NCBI GenBank assembly: GCA_016177705.1
Contig: JACOUT010000004.1
Span: 248,001 to 312,000 of the forward strand
From: Deltaproteobacteria bacterium
GTDB lineage: Bacteria > Myxococcota > UBA727 > VGSZ01
Reading direction: 5' to 3'
Length of the DNA: 64,000 nt
A program made the position numbers and the translations under genes. Of the stretch, positions 18,402-26,746 are shown piece after piece (positions within the stretch are counted from its first letter, which is position 1; each line of letters starts with the position of its first letter). The notes beneath the pieces were generated by a model, which saw nothing but the letters and a program-made list of their open reading frames with translations, made no database searches and was not told where the DNA came from.

Positions 18402-18430
18402 ATCCTACCTTTCCTCTGATCGCGCCGCAA
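18402..18430 (-). promoter_or_regulatory. candidate sigma-70 promoter for the small membrane protein and nuoD
   Basis: On the minus strand, TTGCGG (18430-18425), 17-nt spacer, TAGGAT (18407-18402). nuoD needs its own promoter because the FHA gene on the other strand separates it from nuoABC. The leader before ATG at 18369 would be about 26 nt and contains GGAG. Confidence 0.45.
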
Positions 18431-18491
18431 GCTCCGGACACGAGCAGTTCGGGTTTGGCACGGATGTTCCGTCGGGGTCAGACTGCGCCCC

Positions 18492-19040
18492 GTGGTGTCC
18501 ACCCCCTTCGGCAACGGCGCTCCTGCAGAGGCCTACCGCCTCATCGACCTGTCCCGCGCCGCGGCGCTGGCACGCTGGTTCCTGGTGCTGCGGCCTCGGC
18601 CGGCCGCGTCCACGGCGATGCCCGCACCCGACCCCGAATTCGAAGATCCCACCAACAGCCTCGACACTCGCCTGCGTCGATCACCGTCCGGCAGCTTCCT
18701 CGGCGTCAGCGACGTGCCGCGCTACGTCTTTCGCGTGAAGCGCGCGCCGCGCTCACGCTTCGACTTCGTCTCGGTTGGGCGAAACGAGGGCAACGACGTG
18801 GTGCTGCCCGACGCCAGCGTGTCGCGCTTCCACGCCTTCTTGCGCGAGCTGCCCGACGGCAGCTTGGTGGTGCAGGACGTGCGCTCGGCCAACGGCACCT
18901 TCGTCGGCGGACAGCCGGTGCCCAAGCAGGGAGAGGGTGCGCCGTTGCCGGTGCGCTCGGGCGAGGCCATCCGCTTCGGTGACATCCACGGCGTCATCGT
19001 CGACGCCGCGGGCCTGGCCGCGCTGTCGAAGTCGCTGTGA
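18492..19040 (+). CDS. FHA domain protein
   Basis: 182 aa from GTG at 18492; ATG at 18618 is an alternative that would drop 42 residues. Residues about 75-165 form an FHA domain: VSVGRNEGNDVVLPD, SVSRFHAFL and SANGTFVGGQPV contain the conserved GR, SRxH and NGT residues that bind phosphothreonine. It would read Ser/Thr-kinase phosphorylation; one such kinase is encoded at 58197. It has no membrane segment. The gene lies on the opposite strand between nuoC and the small membrane protein gene, splitting the complex I cluster. Confidence 0.88.
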   Translation: MVSTPFGNGAPAEAYRLIDLSRAAALARWFLVLRPRPAASTAMPAPDPEFEDPTNSLDTRLRRSPSGSFLGVSDVPRYVFRVKRAPRSRFDFVSVGRNEGNDVVLPDASVSRFHAFLRELPDGSLVVQDVRSANGTFVGGQPVPKQGEGAPLPVRSGEAIRFGDIHGVIVDAAGLAALSKSL

Positions 19041-19068
19041 GCCCTACCGCTGCGAGGTCTGGTCGCGC

Positions 19069-19599
19069 TCAGGTGCCGTGCTGCGCGCGAGTCACCGTGA
19101 AGTCGGCGGGCTCGCTTGGCTGCGGGGCGTCGCGGCGCAGCGGGTACCCCTGCCAGCCGTCGGGCAACAAGATGCGCGTCAAGGCCGGGTGGCCGTCGAA
19201 CACCACGCCGAACAGGTCGAAGACCTCGCGCTCGAAGTTGTGCGCGCCCGCGAACGTCGGCGTCACCGACGGTAGCGGGCCGGTGGTGCGCGCCTTGAGG
19301 CGCGCCCAGCGCCGCTCGGCCATGGAGTAGACGACGAGCTGCACCTCGAAGCGCCCGCCCAGCTCGGCGGGCCGCTCGGGATCGTCGACGCAGGTGAGAT
19401 CGATGAAGCGCGTGAAGCCGGCCTTGTCGCGCAGCCAGCGCGCGCCGTCGGCGAAGCGCTCGGCCGGCACCTGCACCGTCTCGTGGCCGTCCTTGACGGC
19501 GTCGTGCGCGCGCGTGGGCACGAACGCGGCCGCACCTTCGACGTGCTCGCGCATGCGATCGCCCAGCGTGGCCGTGGTTGGCGTGGCGTCCTGGCTCAT
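19069..19599 (-). CDS. nuoC: NADH-quinone oxidoreductase subunit C
   Basis: 176 aa. The family signature ERE(V)[12 protein letters not shown] is present, with [16 protein letters not shown] near the end, as in the 30-kDa subunit. The ATG overlaps the nuoB stop codon (ATGA at 19599-19596). It is part of the hydrophilic arm of complex I and contacts NuoD and NuoB. Confidence 0.96.
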   Translation of the reverse strand: MSQDATPTTATLGDRMREHVEGAAAFVPTRAHDAVKDGHETVQVPAERFADGARWLRDKAGFTRFIDLTCVDDPERPAELGGRFEVQLVVYSMAERRWARLKARTTGPLPSVTPTFAGAHNFEREVFDLFGVVFDGHPALTRILLPDGWQGYPLRRDAPQPSEPADFTVTRAQHGT

Positions 19600-20216
19600 C
19601 GCTCGCTGCCCTCCGGCAGCTCACCGTCGTCGCCGATGAGCGCGTCTTTCGGCCCGCCCTTCTCGTACTCCGAGTAGAAGATCGGGGACTCGGGGCGCGG
19701 CTCGCGGTAGGTGCCCTTCTGCTTGCGCCCGTGGCCGGCGAGGATGCGCTGACGAAGCTTGATGATGCCGTCGATCAGCGCCTCGGGGCGCGGCGGGCAG
19801 CCGGGCACGTACATGTCGACGGGCACGATGCGATCGACGCCCTGGATGATGGCGTAGTTGCGGAACACGCCGCCGCAGGCAGCACAGTCGCCCATGGCGA
19901 TGACCCACTTCGGGTCGGGCATCTGGTCGTAGACCTCGCGCAACACGGGCACCATCTTCTGCGACACGCGCCCGCTCACGATCATCAAGTCCGCTTGGCG
20001 CGGCGAGGCGCGGAACAGCTCGCTGCCGAAGCGCGAGATGTCGAACTTGGAGCCGCCGGCCGACATCATCTCGATGGCGCAGCAGGCGAGGCCAAAGCTG
20101 GCGGGCCAGATCGAGCTCTCGCGGCCCCAGTCGACCAGCTTGGTCAGGAGCCACTCGGGCGTGCCCACCTTGTCGGCGCCGGCGCCGGCGCCGATGACGG
20201 GGAGGATGCGCTTCAT
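19596..20216 (-). CDS. nuoB: NADH-quinone oxidoreductase subunit B
   Basis: 206 aa from ATG at 20216. The cluster N2 ligands are present: Cys45 and Cys46 (LACCAIEMM), Cys111 (GDCAACGG) and Cys140 ([11 protein letters not shown]). The protein carries the 4Fe-4S cluster that reduces quinone. C-terminal extension of about 35 residues is hydrophilic. The gene begins 13 nt after nuoA and overlaps nuoC. Confidence 0.97.
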   Translation of the reverse strand: MKRILPVIGAGAGADKVGTPEWLLTKLVDWGRESSIWPASFGLACCAIEMMSAGGSKFDISRFGSELFRASPRQADLMIVSGRVSQKMVPVLREVYDQMPDPKWVIAMGDCAACGGVFRNYAIIQGVDRIVPVDMYVPGCPPRPEALIDGIIKLRQRILAGHGRKQKGTYREPRPESPIFYSEYEKGGPKDALIGDDGELPEGSER

Positions 20217-20229
20217 CAGTGCCACCCCA

Positions 20230-20583
20230 TTAGTGCCACCGCAGCGCGCCGCGGCCGCGCGCGTAGATCCAGCCGACGCCGAGCACGGCGAAGAACGAGC
20301 CCATGGCGAGCAGCCCGTGCCAGCCGAGCTCGCGGACTTGGATGGCCCACGGGTAGAAGAACAGCCCCTCGACGTCGAACACCAGGAACAGCATGGCGAC
20401 CAGCGCGAAACGCACCGGCCAGCGAGCCTGCGTAGGGTGCGCGTCGGAGACGCCGCACTCGTAGGGCTTGCGCTTGGTCGGGTTGGGCTTCTTGGGCGAC
20501 AGGCGGCCGGCGAGCAACGAGAAGGTGCCCGCCAGACCGGCGGCGATGGCGAGCCAGAGCGCGAGCATCCCGACGGCGGACAT
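20230..20583 (-). CDS. nuoA: NADH-quinone oxidoreductase subunit A
   Basis: 117 aa with three membrane helices. [12 protein letters not shown] and [22 protein letters not shown] are the hallmark NuoA segments; the Cys in the first loop and the Asp-Val-Glu in helix 2 are conserved. A GAGAGG Shine-Dalgarno lies six nt before the ATG. First gene of the nuoABC unit, just downstream of a 700-bp repeat-rich intergenic region. Confidence 0.96.
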   Translation of the reverse strand: MSAVGMLALWLAIAAGLAGTFSLLAGRLSPKKPNPTKRKPYECGVSDAHPTQARWPVRFALVAMLFLVFDVEGLFFYPWAIQVRELGWHGLLAMGSFFAVLGVGWIYARGRGALRWH

Positions 20584-20694
20584 GCGGACCTCTCAGCGTG
20601 GGGGCTAACCGTACCGGCGGCGGCGCGCAAGCAGGGCGCGCTGCAACGGGGGCGCAAGGACAAGAACGAGAAGACCAAGAAGGGAGAGAACCTG

Positions 20695-21139
20695 GGGCTT
20701 GTCGTCGCTCCTTCGTGCGGCGATCGCTGCTCTCGCGAGAACAGACCGCGGCGCCGTCATGGCGTGCCCGCGTCCGAGGTTCGCGCGCTCGCCGCCACGA
20801 CGACGATCCTGCCGGGTAGGAAGGCCCCCACCCCTGCCCCTCCCCTGCGGGGAGGGCCGAGCAGCTGCGGGCGCTGCCCGAACCATAGCGCCACTGCCAA
20901 CGAGGTCGCGAAGCTCGCCAGCGGGCGACCTCGGCCGCGATCTCGCGATCGCCTTGCCCGAACGAACTCGGATGGGCCCTCCCCGCAGGGGAGGGGCAGG
21001 GGTGGGGGCCTTCGTGCCCGGCAGTGACGTCGACGCTCAGCACGAAGTTCCCGTAGCACCGTGGCCTCGCCGCACGGAGGCACCGCCGCCTGCTCTCGCG
21101 AGAGCAGCGATCGCCGCACGAAGGAGCAACGACAAGCCC
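20695..21139. repeat. nested inverted repeats in the nuoA-mogA intergenic region
   Basis: The 20584-21290 gap has no gene. Outer arms 20695-20744 and 21090-21139 are inverted copies, 48 of 50 bases matching. Inner arms 20821-20858 and 20975-21012 are perfect 38-bp inverted copies; each also folds on itself through CCCTCCCC-GCA-GGGGAGGG. Between them is a further short inverted repeat (GAGGTCGC ... GCGACCTC near 20901-20932). Arms outside 20695 and 21139 remain purine-rich on the same side, suggesting a longer, older duplication. It resembles REP/MITE-type elements. It lies between divergent genes, so it is not a simple terminator. Confidence 0.85.
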
Positions 21140-21146
21140 ATCGTCC

Positions 21147-21176
21147 TTCTTCTTCTTCTTCTTCTTCTTCTTCTTC
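21147..21176 (+). repeat. (TTC)10 microsatellite
   Basis: Ten uninterrupted TTC units just outside the right outer arm of the inverted repeat and about 115 bp before mogA. Polypyrimidine tracts of this kind are rare in such GC-rich DNA and prone to slippage. Confidence 0.9.
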
Positions 21177-21290
21177 GCCTGCCCCCCTTGTGCGCTCCTC
21201 GTTCGAATGTTGCTGCCGCGGACGGGACCGCTGTGTCCTCGTGGCCTCGTCGCCTTTCGCCCACCAGAACACCCTGCTATCTCGCCGCAC

Positions 21291-21845
21291 ATGCCGCCCG
21301 TGCAACCAAAGATCGGCATCGTCACGACGTCCGACCGCGCCAGCCGCGGCGAGTACCAGGATCAGGGCACGCCCGAGCTCGAGGCCGCGCTCAAGGAGAT
21401 GATCCGCACCCCCTTCGACGCCGTGTCGCGCCTCATCCCCGACGATCGCGCGCTCATCGAGCAGACCCTGATCGAGCTGGTCGACGAGGTCGGCTGCTGC
21501 CTCGTCGTCACCACCGGCGGCACCGGGCCCGCGCGGCGCGACGTCACCGTCGACGCGACACTGGCGGTGGGCCACAAGCCGATGCCCGGCTTCGGCGAGC
21601 TGATGCGCAAGGTCAGCCTGGAAAAGGTACCCACGGCCATCCTGTCCCGTCAGGAGGCGGTGGTGCGCTACGCCGAGCCCGGTGGCGGCGCGCTCATCGT
21701 CAACCTGCCCGGCAGCATCAAGGCCATCCGCGAGTGCCTGCTCGCCGTCATGCCGGCCATCCCCTACTGCATCGACCTGATCGGCGGCCCCTCGCTCGAG
21801 ACCAATGAAGCGGTGGTGCGTGCGTTCCGTCCGAAGAAGAAGTAG
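21291..21845 (+). CDS. mogA: molybdopterin adenylyltransferase
   Basis: 184 aa from ATG at 21291. Family signatures: IGIVTTSDRASRGEYQDQGTP, TTGGTGPARRDVTVDAT, MPGFGELMRKVSLEKVPTAILSRQ and NLPGSIKAIRECL. It adenylates molybdopterin before molybdenum insertion in the cytoplasm. The GTGPARRDVT loop replaces the usual TRRD with ARRD, a mild change. No Shine-Dalgarno; TATCTC is seven nt upstream. No other molybdenum cofactor genes lie in the window. It is followed after 11 nt by a TPR protein. Confidence 0.93.
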   Translation: MPPVQPKIGIVTTSDRASRGEYQDQGTPELEAALKEMIRTPFDAVSRLIPDDRALIEQTLIELVDEVGCCLVVTTGGTGPARRDVTVDATLAVGHKPMPGFGELMRKVSLEKVPTAILSRQEAVVRYAEPGGGALIVNLPGSIKAIRECLLAVMPAIPYCIDLIGGPSLETNEAVVRAFRPKKK

Positions 21846-21856
21846 CCGGAGTCCTC

Positions 21857-22897
21857 ATGCATGCGCTCACGCTCGCCCTGCTGCTCGCGCTCGCGCCGCC
21901 CACCACCGAGGAGCTGGTCAAGCTCGGCGAGGCGCTCGCCGGGCGCGGCGACGGCAAGAAGGCCGTCGGCCACCTCGACAAGGCGCTGGCCGCGGCCGAT
22001 CTGACCATCGAGCAGCGCGGCCGCGCGGAGAAGGCGTACGGGCTCGCGCTCTTGCAGCTCAAGAACCCGAAGGACGCGGCCAGCCACCTGGAGCGCGCCG
22101 TCGAGGCCGTGCCCAAGGACGAGAAAGCCTGGATCTTGCTCGGCGTCGCCTTCGACGGCGCCGAGCAGTACCAAAACGCCATCGCCGCCTACAAAAAGGG
22201 CGCCGATCAGTTGCCCAAGTCGCCGACGCTCAAGCACGAGCTCGGCATGGCGCTGTTGCAGGCGGGCAAGAACGACGAGGCCGCGCGCGTGCTCGTCGAG
22301 GGCACCAAGCTGGCCCCGCAGGATCCGGAGCTGGCCACCGACGCGGCCTACGCGCTCGTCGTCGTCGGCAAGCACAAGGAGGCCAAGGAGCAGGCCGCGC
22401 TCGCGGTGTCGCTCGCGCCCGAGAGCCCCGACGCGCTCTTCAACCTCGGCAGCGCCGAGGCCGGCCTCGGCAACGGCAAGGCGGCGCGTGACGCGCTCGC
22501 GCGCGCGCTCTCTCTCGATGACACGCACGTGCCGGCGCTGTTGCAGCTCGCCCACCTCGACGCCGCCGCGGGCAAGGACCAGCAGGCCGCCAAGGGGTGG
22601 CTGCGCGTCCTGCAGGTCGAGCCCGACAACGCGCGCGCCAAGGCCGGCCTGGGCATCGCGCTCGCGCGGCTCGGTGACGACGACGTCAAGGCCAAGGGCC
22701 TGCTCGAGCAGACGGTGCACGTCGACCCGAAGAACGCCCAGGCGCTCGCGCTGCTCGGCGACATCGCGGAGCGCGCCGGCGACTTCGATCTGGCGCTCAA
22801 GCGTTACGACGCCGTGCGCAAACTGTTGCCGAACGACGCCGCCGTCAAAGCCCGCATCGACGAGCTGAAGGCGAAGAAGAAGGCGGCCAAGAAGTAG
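21857..22897 (+). CDS. exported TPR repeat protein
   Basis: 346 aa. A short hydrophobic N-terminus (MHALTLALLLALAPP) could be a signal peptide. About eight TPR-like units follow, for example AWILLGVAFDGAEQYQNAIAAYKKG and ALALLGDIAERAGDFDLALKRYD. TPRs mediate protein contacts; the partner is unknown. GGAG lies in front of the ATG. It is 11 nt after mogA, so probably co-transcribed, though no functional link is evident. Confidence 0.85.
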   Translation: MHALTLALLLALAPPTTEELVKLGEALAGRGDGKKAVGHLDKALAAADLTIEQRGRAEKAYGLALLQLKNPKDAASHLERAVEAVPKDEKAWILLGVAFDGAEQYQNAIAAYKKGADQLPKSPTLKHELGMALLQAGKNDEAARVLVEGTKLAPQDPELATDAAYALVVVGKHKEAKEQAALAVSLAPESPDALFNLGSAEAGLGNGKAARDALARALSLDDTHVPALLQLAHLDAAAGKDQQAAKGWLRVLQVEPDNARAKAGLGIALARLGDDDVKAKGLLEQTVHVDPKNAQALALLGDIAERAGDFDLALKRYDAVRKLLPNDAAVKARIDELKAKKKAAKK

Positions 22898-23130
22898 GGC
22901 GCCGGTCGGGACCGCGGTCCAGCCGTCGTCAGGCGACGGCGCCGCCAGGCCCGCGCCGCAGGCTCGCGGTTTTCTGCCGGCGCCCGCACGCCGCCCGCGG
23001 CGCCACGCCGCATCCGTAGGCCGGCCGACGGCGCGAGCCGCCCTCGACGGGTGGCGCGGCCCTTGCTTGGTTGGCTACGCTCGTGATCACGTTTGGCACG
23101 GTGGCCAGGCGCCGCACCGAGGGGCCGCTC

Positions 23131-26061
23131 ATGCTGCAACCGACACGGACGATGCTGCCGGGCGTGCTCGCCCTGCTGGCGGCCGCCGGCTGCGACCAGC
23201 TCGACACCCCGCGCGCGGTGTTCGACCGCGACGTGGTGCCGTTCATCGAGCAGCGCTGCAGCGCTGGGCTGTGCCACGGCGTGCCGCAGGGCAGCGAGGC
23301 GAACGGCGACGTGGTCGACTGGGAGCGCCTGTTCTTCTTGACCGACGCCTCGGGGAAGCTGGTCGACCACGACGCCGCTTACGCCGCGGTCAAGCGCGTC
23401 ATCGACCCGAGCCTGCCCAAGTTCTCGTCACTGCTGCGTAAGCCACTGCCCGAGCCCGACGGCGGTCTGCCGCACCAGGGCGGCGCGCAGTTCGCGTCGC
23501 GCCAAGACCCCGACTACCTGGCGATGCTCGCCTGGGTGGCGAGCGAGACCGGCGGCGGCGAGACCGCCGCGCCGCTCGACGGCAACGAGCTCGTGTTCGC
23601 CACCACCGTGGAGCCGGTGTTGCAGACGGGCAACTGCATGACGGCCAACTGCCACGGCGTGCAGGCGGCGGTGCCCTTCCGCCTCGATCCCGGCATCGAC
23701 GGCGAGCGCTCGCCGGCGCAGTCGCGCAAGAACTACGAGCAAGCGCGCAAGATGCTCGCCCTCGACGGCGACCCGACCCAGTCGCGGCTGCTCAAGAAGG
23801 CCAAGCCGATGCACCGCGGCGGCATCGCCCACAAGGGAGGCAACACCTCCTTCCTGTTCACCGACGACGAGGTCGACACGCGCGCCGCGCAGATCCGAGC
23901 TTGGGCTTGCGCCGAGCGCGCCGCGCGCACCGGCGCGCCCTGCGCCGCCGCCGGGGAGCAGCTCATCGAGGGCTTCGTCTTCGTGCGCGGGCCGGTGGCC
24001 CCCGAGGACCCGTTCAACCTCGACGTGTTCGTGCCCGGCACCGACCTCTACTACGCGCGCCTCGAGGCGGGCTCGTCGGTGCCGGTGGAGGTCAACAACC
24101 TGACCGCGTCGCTGCATGCAGCGCCCGCCGACGTGCGCGACCCCGCCGTCGACCCGACCGGCACGCGCGTCGCCTTCGCCATGCGCGGCTCGGCCGATGG
24201 CGGCCACGACCTGTGGGAGCTCGACCTCGCGACCGGCGCCGCACATGCGCTCACCGCCGACGCCGGGCGCGCGACCGGCACGTTGGTGACCAACCGCGAC
24301 CCGACCTACGCGCCCGACGGGCACGTCTGGTTCGTGTCGACGCGCGCCGGCGTGCTCGAGGATCGCGGGCCCAACCTCGACGGCGACCTGTACTCGCTCG
24401 ATCCGTCGACCGGCGCGGTGCAGCGGCGCACCAGCACGCCGCACGTCGAGCGCAAGCCGGTGTTCTTCGCCATCGGCGACGAGGCGGGCGACGAGGTCGG
24501 CTTCACCGCGTTGCGCGAGGCCGTGGGCGGTCAGCGGCGCGGCCACCCGTTCCGCTTCCCGCCGAGCCTCGAGACCGAGTACCACCAGCACTTCGGCATC
24601 ACGCCCGACGAGGATCTGTTCTTCGACATGCGCGAGCTGGCCGATGGCCGCTACACCGTGATCATCGGCGACCTCGACAACGCGTGGCCGGGCGGGCGCA
24701 TCGGCGTCGTCGATCGCAACTTCGGCCCCGAGATCCCGCAGAGCCGCATCGCCGACGCGCCGCCCGCGCTGCCGTTCTACGCCGCCCCGCTCGCCCGCCT
24801 CGACGACGACGCGACCGCCACCGGCGTCACCGGCACCTACTACCAGGACGCGGTCGGCCTGCCCGACGGGCGGGTCTTGACCGCGAGCGCGCCCGGCCCC
24901 TTCGACCTCGGCGACTCGAACGCGGCCCTCGACCTGCGCATCGAGGCGCTGACGCTGGCCGAGGATCTCGACGGCAACGGCGCGCGCTTGGCGACCCGCG
25001 AGACCCTGATCGACGAGCCGGGCGTGGCCGACTTCGACCCCGAGCCGGTGTACGTCAAGAAGCCCGCCGAGCTGCACCCGATCACCTGGAAGCCGGAGGC
25101 GTCCACCGGGCTGTTGCGCCACCAGGGGCTGCCGTTGATCGACGCCATCATCACGGGGCTGGCGCCGACGGGCAGCAAGCCCGAGCGCGCCGACTTCCGC
25201 TTCGTGCGCATGGTGGAAGCGATGCCGCTGCCCGCGTCGGCGGGGTCGGTGCTGCCGGCCGAGGAGACGCGCGCGCTCGTTGCCGGCGCCACCGCGCAGT
25301 CGCTGCGGGGCCGCACGCCGGCGCGCGTGCTGGCCGAGCTGCCGCTCGAGGCCGACGGCACCTTCCAGGTCGAGCTGCCGGCCTGGGTGCCGTTCCGCCT
25401 CGAGGCGCTCGACGCCGATCGCATGGCGGTCGGCACGCTGCACAACCGCTGGTATTACGTGGCGCCTGGCCAGGTGATGACGCAGGGCGCGTCGTCGTCC
25501 AAGCCGGACATCTACTCGACGCGCTGCGCGGCCTGTCACGGCGCGCTCGACGGCGACCCCGACCAGGTGTTCACGCGGCCCGACATCCTCACCACCGCGT
25601 CGGTGACGTTGTCCCGCTACCAGGGCAGGAACCCGCGCCGCCCGCTGCCGCCGCAGCTGGTCGGCGACGCTACGCGCTTCACGGTCGACTTCGTCGACGA
25701 CGTGCAGCCGCTCTTGCAGCAGCGCTGCGCCGGCTGCCACGGTGGCGCCGAGCCGGCCGGCGGGCTGAGCCTGACCGATGCGGCGACCGCGCACTTCTCG
25801 GACGCCTACGAGAGCCTGCTCGCGCCCGGCTTCGGCTCCGGCGGCGAACGCCGCTACGTCGACGACGACGACGGCAGCGCGCGCAGGAGCTTCCTGATCG
25901 AGAAGCTGCGCGGCGAAGAGCTCGAGGCGCCCGAGCGCCTGCCGCCCGGCGCGTCGGCGCACCCGGCCGATCGCGGCGCGGAGCCGCTCACCGCCGAGGA
26001 GCTGACGGTACTGGTGCGCTGGATCGACCTCGGCGCCACCTGGCGCGGGAGGGCACCGTGA
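23131..26061 (+). CDS. HzsA-like c-type cytochrome/propeller lipoprotein
   Basis: 976 aa from ATG at 23131, preceded by GAGGGG. Signal peptide with lipobox (LLAAAGC, Cys21). Four possible heme sites: CSAGLCH (43-49) and CMTANCH (169-175) have CX4CH spacing, while CAACH (799-803) and CAGCH (866-870) are standard. The middle part contains PD40/TolB-like propeller segments (DPAVDPTGTRVAFAMRG, YSLDPSTGAVQRRTST, DEDLFFDM). The arrangement resembles proteins annotated as hydrazine-synthase-alpha-related, but hydrazine chemistry should not be assumed. First gene of the seven-gene unit that ends with ApbE. Its stop overlaps the next start (GTGA). Confidence 0.85.
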   Translation: MLQPTRTMLPGVLALLAAAGCDQLDTPRAVFDRDVVPFIEQRCSAGLCHGVPQGSEANGDVVDWERLFFLTDASGKLVDHDAAYAAVKRVIDPSLPKFSSLLRKPLPEPDGGLPHQGGAQFASRQDPDYLAMLAWVASETGGGETAAPLDGNELVFATTVEPVLQTGNCMTANCHGVQAAVPFRLDPGIDGERSPAQSRKNYEQARKMLALDGDPTQSRLLKKAKPMHRGGIAHKGGNTSFLFTDDEVDTRAAQIRAWACAERAARTGAPCAAAGEQLIEGFVFVRGPVAPEDPFNLDVFVPGTDLYYARLEAGSSVPVEVNNLTASLHAAPADVRDPAVDPTGTRVAFAMRGSADGGHDLWELDLATGAAHALTADAGRATGTLVTNRDPTYAPDGHVWFVSTRAGVLEDRGPNLDGDLYSLDPSTGAVQRRTSTPHVERKPVFFAIGDEAGDEVGFTALREAVGGQRRGHPFRFPPSLETEYHQHFGITPDEDLFFDMRELADGRYTVIIGDLDNAWPGGRIGVVDRNFGPEIPQSRIADAPPALPFYAAPLARLDDDATATGVTGTYYQDAVGLPDGRVLTASAPGPFDLGDSNAALDLRIEALTLAEDLDGNGARLATRETLIDEPGVADFDPEPVYVKKPAELHPITWKPEASTGLLRHQGLPLIDAIITGLAPTGSKPERADFRFVRMVEAMPLPASAGSVLPAEETRALVAGATAQSLRGRTPARVLAELPLEADGTFQVELPAWVPFRLEALDADRMAVGTLHNRWYYVAPGQVMTQGASSSKPDIYSTRCAACHGALDGDPDQVFTRPDILTTASVTLSRYQGRNPRRPLPPQLVGDATRFTVDFVDDVQPLLQQRCAGCHGGAEPAGGLSLTDAATAHFSDAYESLLAPGFGSGGERRYVDDDDGSARRSFLIEKLRGEELEAPERLPPGASAHPADRGAEPLTAEELTVLVRWIDLGATWRGRAP

Positions 26062-26534
26062 GCGCGCTGCGAATCACTTGCCTGCTGGTGCTCGCGGTCG
26101 CCGCGCTGCCGGCGTGTGGGCCCGACGGCGGCACGCTGCCGCTCAGCGTCGGCGACCAGGCCACCTTTCGTGCCGAGGTGCAGCCGCTGCTCGAGGAGCG
26201 CTGCGCCAACCCGAGCTGCCACGGCGGCGACGGTCGGCCGCTCGAGATCTACGCGAACCTGCGCCACCGCCTGCACGCCGAGGACATCTATGTCGACGAG
26301 CCGATCACCGACGAGGAGCTGACGCTCAACCAGCAGCGCGCCGCGTGCTTCATCAACGACCTCGACCATGGCTCGTCGCTGGCGCGCAAGCCGCTGCCGG
26401 TCGACGAGGGAGGCGTGCAGCACGCCGGCGGTATCATCTTCCAGCGCGGCGACGACCCGGCCTACCTGCCGCTGCGCGCCTGGGTGGACGCGACCGCGGC
26501 CAGCGCCGCCAACGTGCAAGGGGCGCAGCCATGA
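26058..26534 (+). CDS. small CX4CH lipoprotein
   Basis: 158 aa from GTG at 26058, overlapping the previous stop. Lipobox VAALPAC. A single CANPSCHG motif (CX4CH) near residue 55 follows FRAEVQPLLEERC, the same context as the first motif of the upstream protein, so both probably bind heme or derive from one planctomycete-type cytochrome domain. The rest has ARKPLPVDEGGVQHAGG, also shared with the upstream gene (RKPLPEPDGGLPHQGG). This looks like a duplicated N-terminal cytochrome domain of that protein. Stop overlaps the DUF4266 start (ATGA). Confidence 0.82.
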   Translation: MSALRITCLLVLAVAALPACGPDGGTLPLSVGDQATFRAEVQPLLEERCANPSCHGGDGRPLEIYANLRHRLHAEDIYVDEPITDEELTLNQQRAACFINDLDHGSSLARKPLPVDEGGVQHAGGIIFQRGDDPAYLPLRAWVDATAASAANVQGAQP

Positions 26535-26746
26535 GGGCGTTGCTCGGCTCGGTCGTGCTCCTCGTCATGGTCGGCGCCTCCGCGTGTGCGCCGTTGCCGC
26601 CGTGGCAGCGCGGCCTGTTGGTGTCGCAGGCGATGAAGGACCCGGCCGACCCCGGCGCCGACACCTTCGACACACACGTCACGTCCATTCACGAGACCGC
26701 GGTCGGTGCCGGCGGCACGGGAGGAGTGTCGTGCGGCTGCAACTGA
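26531..26746 (+). CDS. DUF4266 domain lipoprotein
   Basis: 71 aa from ATG at 26531. Signal with lipobox (VGASAC), then PLPPWQRGLL and a C-terminus rich in Gly and Cys ending in SCGCN. This matches the DUF4266 pattern: a lipidated Cys followed by PWERG-like and a terminal GCGCN. The terminal cysteines may bind metal or exchange disulfides with the TlpA-like protein. DUF4266 genes usually precede DUF3570 genes, as here. Function not known. Confidence 0.85.
   Translation: MRALLGSVVLLVMVGASACAPLPPWQRGLLVSQAMKDPADPGADTFDTHVTSIHETAVGAGGTGGVSCGCN

Noticed and set aside
21195-21215. GTTCGAAT, resembling a tRNA T-loop
   Set aside because: No matching stem or acceptor/anticodon arms around it; the region belongs to the repeat-rich intergenic DNA.
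20757-21575. Minus-strand frame spanning the nuoA-mogA gap
   Set aside because: Contains a poly-Glu run from the TTC repeat and lies partly opposite mogA; it reflects the inverted repeat, not a protein.
22922-22940. Seven-bp GC-rich hairpin after the TPR gene as a terminator
   Set aside because: No U tract follows; many such short hairpins occur by chance at this GC content.
23131-26061. Hydrazine synthase
   Set aside because: Similarity is to the general HzsA-related architecture only; no other hydrazine or anammox genes are present, so that function was not assigned.
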